Of a stretch of 11,737 bases of DNA, positions 5,854 through 11,737 are shown piece by piece. The stretch is from an uncultured Flavobacteriales bacterium (lineage in GTDB: Bacteria; Bacteroidota; Bacteroidia; Flavobacteriales; Crocinitomicaceae), in contig CAMLDR010000138.1 of assembly GCA_946478775.1 (NCBI GenBank), positions 1 through 11,737 of the forward strand, read 5' to 3'. The notes beneath the pieces are model-generated. The model was not told the origin of the DNA and ran no database searches. It saw only the letters and a list, made by a program, of their open reading frames with translations. Made by a program: the position numbers and the translations under genes. Every line of letters starts with the position of its first letter. Positions within the stretch are counted from its first letter, which is position 1.

Positions 5854-6888
5854 CTATCTTAAAAATTTCAGAATGAGCGAATTCACTGTATCTGGCTGAT
5901 CAAAACTCAAAAAGTGTCCCGCATTTTCAATAATTCCGGTTTGAGCAGCCGGAAGCAACTTTTCCACTTTATTCAGACATCGCTCATTGTTTACAATATC
6001 CTTATCTCCAATCAATACTAAAACCGGCATTTTTAAAGTCTCAATCGATTTTTTAGCATAAGGCGTCATCTCAAAAATACAGGAAGCGATATGATCTTTC
6101 TCCGTACCCAGGTAATACTGATCAAAATAAGTCTTGCTTATTTTCACACTTCTCACCGATAACCCCGATAATATATGCCCCAATTTCTCTTTGTTGGGAG
6201 AAATGGAATAAGTGATGTTACTTAATAATGCTGAGCTGGGCGGAATCCAGGTAAATGTTTGGGCTGGACTCAACAATACGAGTTTCTTTACTTTTTCAGG
6301 TTTATTGATAGAAATAGCCGTCGCAAGCCATCCACCGCGTGAACAGCCAACCAGGTAAAAGGATTCCAATTCCAGTTTCGAAAATACTTCATCGTACCAG
6401 TCGGCAATTTGTTCTTTATTCAAGCGCTTTGTGTTACACGTAGATTTTCCGGGCTCCAATAAGAAATCAATCGCATAAACACAATGATTTTTAGCCAATG
6501 CCTTCATATTAGGATACCACATGGTAGAACTCGCATTCATGCCATGAAGTAGCACAAGTGGAGGATTTCCGGGTTTTCCGCAGACAAGCACATGCGCACT
6601 CCCATATTTTGTCTGAATGTCTTTTTCATCCACCGGCAGTTCAAACAATGCTAAAGTTTTGTTATAAGCATTGATATAATCACTGAGCGAGTCGTTATGA
6701 ATGAACTGGTAATTTCCACTTGAAGCCGTCAATTTACTGGCTCCTTCTGAAATCTTCCTTTTTCCATGTAATCTCTTTTTTTCGGTTCTTTCGGAGTTTT
6801 CATCTGACTTTTTACTGTCATTTGAACAGGCAAAGAAAAAAGGAACCAAAAAAAACAAGACGATTACAAATCCTAAAGCGCGCACCAT
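5854..6888 (-). CDS. Alpha/beta-hydrolase fold lipoprotein
   Basis: I start this at the ATG at 6888 (344 residues). It gives a clean signal sequence with a lipobox, MVRALGFVIVLFFLVPFFFAC, whose Cys21 would be lipidated. A longer reading from 6933 adds 15 residues that look unlike a signal peptide and overlaps the divergent methyltransferase start. After a charged Ser/Lys/Glu linker (about 22-55) comes an alpha/beta hydrolase domain: the oxyanion motif LLHGMN (113-118), the nucleophile elbow GCSRGG with Ser183, the likely acid Asp297 in IGDKD, and His325 in NAGHF. The triad is complete, so the enzyme should be active, probably as an esterase, lipase or related hydrolase on the periplasmic or outer-membrane face. 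The substrate cannot be told from sequence; the fold also includes dehalogenases and peptidases. It stands alone, 127 bases before the next minus-strand gene, which has its own promoter. Confidence 0.85.
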   Translation of the reverse strand: MVRALGFVIVLFFLVPFFFACSNDSKKSDENSERTEKKRLHGKRKISEGASKLTASSGNYQFIHNDSLSDYINAYNKTLALFELPVDEKDIQTKYGSAHVLVCGKPGNPPLVLLHGMNASSTMWYPNMKALAKNHCVYAIDFLLEPGKSTCNTKRLNKEQIADWYDEVFSKLELESFYLVGCSRGGWLATAISINKPEKVKKLVLLSPAQTFTWIPPSSALLSNITYSISPNKEKLGHILSGLSVRSVKISKTYFDQYYLGTEKDHIASCIFEMTPYAKKSIETLKMPVLVLIGDKDIVNNERCLNKVEKLLPAAQTGIIENAGHFLSFDQPDTVNSLILKFLR

Positions 6889-6925
6889 AAAAGCAAAAAT
6901 TTTATCTAATTTACCCGAAAAAACT

Positions 6926-7579
6926 GTGAACATAACAAATAATCAAAAAGCAGTCAACTTATTTAATAAACTTGCTGATTCGTATCAGCAGTGCTTCTTT
7001 TCCGTGGATCATTACAAAGAATCACTGGAAGTTTTTCTTTCCCGGTTAGCAGCTGACTCGTCTGTATTGGATGTAGCCTGCGGTCCGGGAAATATCAGTC
7101 GTTTTTTACTGGATCGGAAACCCGGCTTAAAGCTACTGGGGATTGATTTGGCGCCAAACATGATTGACCTGGCACGAATTAACAATCCAACTGCTCGCTT
7201 TTTGGTATATGATGCGCTGCAAATCGATGGGCTTGATTCCGATTTTGATGCGGTCGTCATCGGTTTTCTGTTCCCATATCTTCCCATAGAGCAAGTGGAA
7301 CTGCTTCTTTTAAAAGCTTATGAAAAACTGGCCCCAAACGGGATTATCTACCTAAGTACCATGGAAGATCTGTATGAAAATTCGAGACCAAAAGCTTCCA
7401 GCACAGGAGAAGAATTAATGATGCATTATTATGAAGCCGATTTTTTGATCCGTTTGATGGAACAGATAGGCTTTCAGGTCCTATCTAAACATACGCAGCC
7501 CTTTGCCGTTTCCGAAACGGAAACAGATACCGACCTGATCATTATCGCACAGAAAAAAGGACTTTTCAAAAATCATTGA
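6926..7579 (+). CDS. Class I SAM-dependent methyltransferase
   Basis: This 217-residue protein has a Rossmann-type methyltransferase core. Motif I is VLDVACGPGN (47-56); the acidic residue that binds the ribose of S-adenosylmethionine is in GIDLAPNMI (72-80); the motif II region is YDALQIDGLDSDFDAVVIGF (95-114); and post-motif helix and strand APNGIIYLSTME is at 136-147. The whole chain is a single catalytic domain of usual size, without target-recognition domains, so a small-molecule substrate is more likely than DNA or rRNA. The start is a GTG at 6926: no in-frame ATG lies between it and motif I, and the N-terminal helix (KAVNLFNKLADSYQ) needs residues from about position 8. The gene diverges from the hydrolase with a 37-base gap and converges on lysA with a shared hairpin. 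The substrate is unknown, and no neighbour suggests one. Confidence 0.85.
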   Translation: MNITNNQKAVNLFNKLADSYQQCFFSVDHYKESLEVFLSRLAADSSVLDVACGPGNISRFLLDRKPGLKLLGIDLAPNMIDLARINNPTARFLVYDALQIDGLDSDFDAVVIGFLFPYLPIEQVELLLLKAYEKLAPNGIIYLSTMEDLYENSRPKASSTGEELMMHYYEADFLIRLMEQIGFQVLSKHTQPFAVSETETDTDLIIIAQKKGLFKNH

Positions 7580-7603
7580 GCCGATAAAGAATTACCGGCT
7601 CAA
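7576..7603. terminator. Shared hairpin between the methyltransferase and lysA
   Basis: TTGAGCCG (7576-7583) pairs with CGGCTCAA (7596-7603) around a 12-base loop. The left arm includes the methyltransferase stop codon (TGA 7577-7579). Reading on the minus strand, a run of five Ts follows after about four bases (CTCAATGATTTTTG), so it fits an intrinsic terminator for lysA. On the plus strand the following tract is poor in T. Confidence 0.6.
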
Positions 7604-7636
7604 CGAAGGTTTAGTTAACGAAAAGCTTTTAAGCTT

Positions 7637-8869
7637 TTACTTAGTAGTTGCAGCGTAGATAGAACTTACTGACAGATCAATTTCATTTCGGGTGATATCT
7701 TCCAGTGTTTCTCTTTTCCGGATCAATTGTGGAATTCCGTCCTTCATATAAACTTCAGCAGGTCTGAGGCGCGAATTGTATTGATTACTCATACTGAATC
7801 CATAAGCTCCCGCATTATAAATTCCCAGAATATCGCCAACTTTTGCTTCAGAGATCGGGCGGTCATAACCAAAAGTGTCTGTCTCACAAATATACCCAAC
7901 CACAGAATACAACTTTTTATGTCCTTCCGGATTTGAAAGATTCTCAATGCGATGATAGGCATTGTAGAACATCGGCCGAATCAGGTGGTTTTGTCCGCTG
8001 TTCACACCCAAAAAGATTGTCGATGTTGTTTGCTTTACCACGTTCACAGAAACAAGCAATACGCCGCTTTCACTGACCAGGAATTTTCCCGGTTCAAACC
8101 ACAATTCCAGTTCACGGCCGTATTCTTTGCAGAAATTTTGGAAGGACTCCCCTATTTTCATTCCAATCTCTTCAATCGGAGTTACAAAATCTCCTTCTTT
8201 GTAAGCCACTTTAAAACCGGAACCGAAATCCATAAATTCCAATTCAGGGAAGTAGCTTGCAGCCTGGTACAATAAATCTGCACCTTGCAAAAACACATCA
8301 GCATCCACGATATCACTGCCGGTATGCATATGCAGTCCCACAATGTGCAATTTATAATGCTCCACAATTCGCTGGATATGTCTCAATTGATGGATGGATA
8401 TCCCAAACTTGGAATCAATATGCCCTACAGAAATATTCGCATGTCCACCGGCCAGAATGTGCGGATTTATACGAATACAAACAGGAACACTTGCTCCGTA
8501 AACCATCCCGAAATGCTCCAGTACGCTCAGGTTATCAATATTGATCATTACTCCCAAAGCAACCGCTTCTTCTATCTCAGAAAAGGCAACTCCATTAGGT
8601 GTATACATAATTTCATTTGCTTCGAACCCTGCTCTCAATCCCAAAAGAACTTCTTCTATGGAAACAGCATCCAAACCTGCTCCCTGTTCCTTCAGCGTCT
8701 TCAGCACATTGATATTGCTTAAAGCCTTCATTGCATAATGCAGTTTCACCTCCTGCGATCCAAAGGCATTCTTCAACCGATTGTACTGTGAAATAATTTT
8801 TGCTTCGTCATATACGTAAACCGGAGTTCCAAATTCACCAGCCACAGATTCTAAGATTCTTGAGTTCAT
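7637..8869 (-). CDS. lysA: Diaminopimelate decarboxylase
   Basis: This is a 410-residue PLP enzyme of fold type III that decarboxylates meso-diaminopimelate to L-lysine, the last step of lysine synthesis, in the cytoplasm. The PLP lysine is Lys48 in HYAMKAL. HMHTGSD (180-186) and DFGSGFK (214-220) line the cofactor site; the Gly-rich turn binds the phosphate, EPGK is at 259-262, and the C-terminal beta domain supplies CETD (328-331), whose Cys comes from the other subunit of the dimer, and the Tyr in NAGAYGFSM (353-361). Length and all landmarks are normal. Other members of the fold (ornithine/arginine or carboxynorspermidine decarboxylases) lack this combination, so the assignment is firm. 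It forms a single-gene unit with its own consensus promoter and a downstream hairpin. No other lysine pathway gene is present. The A-rich stretch before the ATG replaces a Shine-Dalgarno site. Confidence 0.95.
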   Translation of the reverse strand: MNSRILESVAGEFGTPVYVYDEAKIISQYNRLKNAFGSQEVKLHYAMKALSNINVLKTLKEQGAGLDAVSIEEVLLGLRAGFEANEIMYTPNGVAFSEIEEAVALGVMINIDNLSVLEHFGMVYGASVPVCIRINPHILAGGHANISVGHIDSKFGISIHQLRHIQRIVEHYKLHIVGLHMHTGSDIVDADVFLQGADLLYQAASYFPELEFMDFGSGFKVAYKEGDFVTPIEEIGMKIGESFQNFCKEYGRELELWFEPGKFLVSESGVLLVSVNVVKQTTSTIFLGVNSGQNHLIRPMFYNAYHRIENLSNPEGHKKLYSVVGYICETDTFGYDRPISEAKVGDILGIYNAGAYGFSMSNQYNSRLRPAEVYMKDGIPQLIRKRETLEDITRNEIDLSVSSIYAATTK

Positions 8870-8891
8870 TTTATTGTTACTTTTCAGAATA

Positions 8892-8922
8892 CAAAACTAA
8901 AAACAAATATTTATTTCACAAA
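8892..8922 (-). promoter_or_regulatory. Consensus Bacteroidota promoter of lysA
   Basis: On the minus strand TTTG (8919-8922) is followed after exactly 19 bases by TAGTTTTG (8892-8899), a full match to TTTG / TAnnTTTG. The box ends 22 bases before the lysA ATG, predicting a leader of roughly 15-18 bases. Confidence 0.75.
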
Positions 8923-8942
8923 GTTTTTGTTTTAACACATTT

Positions 8943-8958
8943 TGTTTTAAATAAAACA
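8943..8958. promoter_or_regulatory. Palindrome and direct repeat in the lysA/MuiA divergent gap
   Basis: TGTTTTA-AA-TAAAACA (8943-8958) is an inverted repeat with seven-base arms. It overlaps two direct copies of ACATTTTGTTTT (8937-8948 and 8956-8967) spaced 19 bases apart. The site lies about 20 bases upstream of the lysA -33 box and in the promoter region of the divergent gene, so it could bind a regulator of both. The AT-rich composition makes chance a real alternative. Confidence 0.3.
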
Positions 8959-9011
8959 TTTTGTTTTTGAACGAACGTGCTGCTTATTTGTATTACGCTA
9001 AAACCAATTCT

Positions 9012-10742
9012 ATGAACAAACACTTTTTAAACCTCTTACTGGTTATTTTTCCAATAGTAAGCTTTGCCCAAAATATCCAGGAGCAAGTATTGAAAACAGA
9101 GATCAAGCGGGTGAAATTATTCCTCACAGCAGGTGAAATGATGCACGAAACACCCGTTAAGCTGGCAAAAGGAAGAAATAAGATCATCTTTTCGGGAATT
9201 TCGGCATTTGCAGACCCAAGGACCATCCAATTCACAGGTACGGGTTCTTTCCGGCTGGTATCTATTTCAACAGAAATGGATTTTTTAGCAGCTGAGCAAT
9301 GGAACCCGAGAATTAAAATTCTGGCGGATTCCCTGGAACATTTAAAAGACCGCCACCAGTTAAATGTGGATTTATTGAGTTCTTACCAGGCAGAATTGGG
9401 AATATTGAATACCAATAAAGATCTGAAGGGCCAAAACACCCTGACTATCGATCAGATCAAAGCTGCCGGAGAATACTACCGAACGCGCACATTCGAGATC
9501 AATAAAACGATTACTAAGATCAAAAAAGAACAAGATGTTCTAGCTGCTAGAATCAATGATTCCCGTTTTAAGCTAACCGAAATGAACTATGTGGAAAACC
9601 AGCGCAGCAACCAGGTGATTGTACTGATTGATGCGGACAACAGTACAGACATTTCCGGAACATTGAAATATTTGGTTTCTGATTGCGGATGGGCAGCAAC
9701 CTACGATTTGTCGGCTACAGACCTGAATCAGTCCATTAACCTGAAATACAAAGCCCAGGTCTACAACAATACCGGGAATGACTGGAAGAATGTCGCTTTG
9801 ACTTTAAGTACTTCAGATCCGCTGTTAAGTGCTGCTTCTCCTATTTTAAATCCGTTCTACATCCGTTATGGTGAGCAAGTGGAGTACAGCAAGAAAAATT
9901 ATGTGCAGCCCGTTCAGCAGAAAGCAGATTACCGCAACGCGGTCATGAATGAAATTAATATGGCCAATCAGCGTGCATACGATAATTATGTGCTGGATCA
10001 AAAAGTATCGGATAACTCCGGAGGCTTATTTGGTTCCGGGATGGAAAACAGAAATGAAGGAAAAAAAGTAAGCACGGTTGCCATGAAGCAGATCGAAATC
10101 TCAGATTTGAATACCGAATTTGTTATTGCGCATACATTCTCATGTCCTACAGACGCCAAGCCTTACATTGTTGAGATCAAAGAGATTAATATGCCGGCAA
10201 CATTCACCCATGTGTCGGTTCCGAAATTGGATCAGGGATCTTTCTTACTTGCAAACATTGTAGGATGGCAGGACCTGGATTTAATCCCCGGCCCAACGAA
10301 CGTTTACTTTGCAGGAAACTATGTGGGAGTCAGTGAGATCAATACAAACAATGTAGATGACACCTTGAGCTTATCATTCGGACGTGATTCAAAAATCCAG
10401 GTATTGCGCAAATTGAAATCCGAAATGAGCACGAAAAAAGTTTCGGGAAGTACGAAAAAAGACACCTACTTCTACGATATCCAGGTTCGAAACAACCGAA
10501 CAGTTCCTGTAAAAATCAATGTATTTGACCAAATCCCACTTTCCAGTTCCAGTGAAATTACCGTAACGGTAGAAACGATCGGAACAGGTAAAAAGGATGA
10601 TCTTACCGGAGAAGTATCTTATATGCTTACTATTCAGCCGGGCGAAACCATTAACCTGGAATTGGGTTATTCGGTCAAATATCCGAAAAATGCAAAAATC
10701 AGTACACGGACTTTCAAGACCATTAGTTGTCCAAGTTTCTAA
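9012..10742 (+). CDS. Exported DUF4140/DUF4139 protein (MuiA, mucoidy inhibitor A family)
   Basis: I start this at the ATG at 9012 (576 residues) because it gives a proper signal peptide, MNKHFLNLLLVIFPIVSFAQ, cleaved near Gln20; a TTG 51 bases upstream would put 17 polar residues in front of it. Residues about 25-130 match the DUF4140 N-terminal domain (VKLFLTAGEMMHETPVKLAKG and SGISAFADPRTIQFTG). Residues about 100-190 are heptad-like and probably form a coiled coil. From about 205 to the end lies DUF4139, with LKYLVSDCGWAATYDL (217-232), AQVYNNTGNDWKNVALTLST (248-267) and a closing LELGYSVKYPKNAKI beta segment. This is the usual layout and length of the family, named from a report of suppressed mucoid growth in one bacterium; its molecular role is not known. 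It is a stand-alone gene ending in a strong terminator. Nothing nearby points to exopolysaccharide synthesis. Confidence 0.85.
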   Translation: MNKHFLNLLLVIFPIVSFAQNIQEQVLKTEIKRVKLFLTAGEMMHETPVKLAKGRNKIIFSGISAFADPRTIQFTGTGSFRLVSISTEMDFLAAEQWNPRIKILADSLEHLKDRHQLNVDLLSSYQAELGILNTNKDLKGQNTLTIDQIKAAGEYYRTRTFEINKTITKIKKEQDVLAARINDSRFKLTEMNYVENQRSNQVIVLIDADNSTDISGTLKYLVSDCGWAATYDLSATDLNQSINLKYKAQVYNNTGNDWKNVALTLSTSDPLLSAASPILNPFYIRYGEQVEYSKKNYVQPVQQKADYRNAVMNEINMANQRAYDNYVLDQKVSDNSGGLFGSGMENRNEGKKVSTVAMKQIEISDLNTEFVIAHTFSCPTDAKPYIVEIKEINMPATFTHVSVPKLDQGSFLLANIVGWQDLDLIPGPTNVYFAGNYVGVSEINTNNVDDTLSLSFGRDSKIQVLRKLKSEMSTKKVSGSTKKDTYFYDIQVRNNRTVPVKINVFDQIPLSSSSEITVTVETIGTGKKDDLTGEVSYMLTIQPGETINLELGYSVKYPKNAKISTRTFKTISCPSF

Positions 10743-10744
10743 CT

Positions 10745-10778
10745 AAAAAATCCCCGCGAAAAACGGGGATTTTTTTTT
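10745..10778 (+). terminator. Strong intrinsic terminator after the MuiA-family gene
   Basis: AAAAAATCCCCG (10745-10756) pairs with CGGGGATTTTTT (10764-10775) around CGAAAAA, and a run of nine Ts follows the GC core (10770-10778). It starts two bases after the stop codon. Because A-runs precede the stem it could also terminate on the minus strand, though no minus-strand gene needs that here. Confidence 0.92.
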
Positions 10779-10806
10779 GCCCTGTTACTTCATATTTAAT
10801 CGAATG

Positions 10807-10818
10807 CTAAATATTTAG
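10807..10818. promoter_or_regulatory. 12-base palindrome upstream of the lectin gene promoter
   Basis: CTAAATATTTAG is a perfect palindrome 18 bases upstream of the -33 box of the lectin gene. The location suits an activator or repressor site, but all but its two end bases are A or T, so it may be chance. Confidence 0.2.
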
Positions 10819-10836
10819 TAAATAATGTGTTAAAAA

Positions 10837-10869
10837 TTTGGAAATAACTATATCGTTTTAGTAGATTTG
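10837..10869 (+). promoter_or_regulatory. Consensus Bacteroidota promoter of the lectin-domain gene
   Basis: TTTG (10837-10840), 21 bases, then TAGATTTG (10862-10869): an exact match to both boxes. The -7 box ends 15 bases before the ATG at 10885, predicting a leader of about ten bases. Confidence 0.75.
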
Positions 10870-10884
10870 CTCAAACACTCGATT

Positions 10885-11737
10885 ATGAAGCAAGCTATCC
10901 TACTACTACTTTTTAGTGGTTTGTCACTCATTCCTATCTGGGCATGTACCGGCGGAACCGCATCCGGGGCATTGACACCAACCGCAGCTTATCAAACCAT
11001 TGCCACTCAAAACGGAAGGTACTATACGGTTAATGTGGTTCAATGCAACCAATATGAGTTTACATTTTGTGCTGGAGGGGCTGCCTCCGGGATGGATTCA
11101 CAATTAACATTACTGAATTCAACAGGAGTTACTGAGATTGTCTATGCAGATGATATCTGCGGAACAAATGCTTCCATCAACTGGACAGCTACATTCACAG
11201 GAAGTATCCGCATACTGGTGTCGAGTTACAATTGTGTGCACGATTTAAGTACCAATGTTACTTTAGCTTACAAGATGGTTGCAAACACCGGAAACTATTG
11301 CCTGAACGGAAGTGCCAGTTACCAGACAATCGGCGGACAAAGCTGTATTCAACTCACTCCGGAAACTACCGATCAAACAGGCTGTGCATGGAATAATACA
11401 GTAATTGACTTCAATCAGCCGTTCAATCTCTCTCTGAACTACTATTTCGGGAATAACATCAATGGCGCCGATGGAACCACTTTTACTTTTCAGCCAAACC
11501 CGGTAGCTTGCGGAACGGCCGGAGGGCAATTGGGAGCCGGTGGCATTGCAAACTCTCTTGTGGTTGAATTTGACACTTATGATAACGATAATCCGGCTCA
11601 TGTCTTTGATTTGCTGGCAGACCATATTGCCGTGGAGATTGACGGAAACCTTGTTGGGCCCGCTGCTCCTTATTGCGGACCTACTCCTGCCTTTGCTTCA
11701 CTTGCCAATTTAGATGACGGAGCAGTTCACACCATCA
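10885..11737 (+). CDS. Exported L-type lectin-domain protein (3' end cut by window)
   Basis: An ATG at 10885 opens a frame that runs off the window; 284 residues are visible. A signal peptide (MKQAILLLLFSGLSLIPIWA) ends before Cys21; the tail IWAC is a poor lipobox, so signal peptidase I cleavage is more likely than lipidation. Residues about 21-135 form a Cys-containing beta domain (TPTAAYQTIATQNGRYYTVN, then QLTLLNSTG and DDICGTNASINWTATFTG) of a kind seen in front of many secreted Bacteroidota proteins. Residues about 138-284 match a legume-type (L-type) lectin domain: GADGTTFTFQ (194-203), GGIANSLVVEFDTY (219-232) and HIAVEIDG (247-254), including Asp and Asn residues likely to hold calcium and sugar. 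The protein probably binds glycans at the cell surface, and by analogy should end in a T9SS sorting domain, which would lie beyond the window. It has its own promoter and follows a strong terminator, so it starts a new unit. Confidence 0.85.
   Translation, partial: MKQAILLLLFSGLSLIPIWACTGGTASGALTPTAAYQTIATQNGRYYTVNVVQCNQYEFTFCAGGAASGMDSQLTLLNSTGVTEIVYADDICGTNASINWTATFTGSIRILVSSYNCVHDLSTNVTLAYKMVANTGNYCLNGSASYQTIGGQSCIQLTPETTDQTGCAWNNTVIDFNQPFNLSLNYYFGNNINGADGTTFTFQPNPVACGTAGGQLGAGGIANSLVVEFDTYDNDNPAHVFDLLADHIAVEIDGNLVGPAAPYCGPTPAFASLANLDDGAVHTI

Noticed and set aside
11263..11625. A 120-codon minus-strand open frame at the right end
   Set aside because: It is antisense to the lectin-domain gene, whose plus-strand translation has conserved lectin motifs and a signal peptide.

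Overview
The window looks like chromosome of a Bacteroidota member, most likely a flavobacterium (Crocinitomicaceae or Fluviicola-like; this placement is inferred from gene families, not from a marker gene). The signs are AT-rich intergenic DNA, start codons without Shine-Dalgarno sequences, several promoters of the Bacteroidota type (TTTG, 19-21 bases, TAnnTTTG), a very large surface protein with a type IX secretion (T9SS) type B sorting domain, and a carotenoid desaturase of flavobacterial CrtD type.

Left part (1-2476): a PadR-family repressor on the minus strand, cut by the window edge just after its winged-helix domain; a small ArsR-like winged-helix protein on the plus strand; and a CrtD-like carotenoid desaturase. 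The padR promoter lies only four bases before its start codon, which predicts a leaderless or nearly leaderless mRNA.

Middle (2474-5751): crtD converges on a 942-residue secreted multi-Ig/PKD protein with a T9SS type B C-terminal domain. The convergent gap holds two hairpin terminators and two copies of a 21-base palindromic repeat. The giant protein is the second gene of a minus-strand pair: its ATG overlaps the stop codon of a 92-residue secreted protein of unknown function (ATGA overlap), so the two are probably co-translated.

Right-middle (5854-8869): a lipoprotein-like alpha/beta hydrolase and a class I SAM methyltransferase diverge from a short gap. The methyltransferase converges on lysA (diaminopimelate decarboxylase), with one shared hairpin between them.

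Right part (8870-11737): lysA has a textbook Bacteroidota promoter and diverges from an exported DUF4140/DUF4139 (MuiA-family) protein that ends in a strong terminator. The last gene, cut by the window end, is exported, carries an L-type lectin domain, and has an exact consensus promoter.

Most of the window is ordinary housekeeping and cell-surface gene content. I see no phage, CRISPR, insertion sequence or defence system. The parts most worth following up are the translationally coupled small secreted protein and T9SS protein, the leaderless padR promoter with its inverted repeat, and the REP-like palindromes in the convergent gap.
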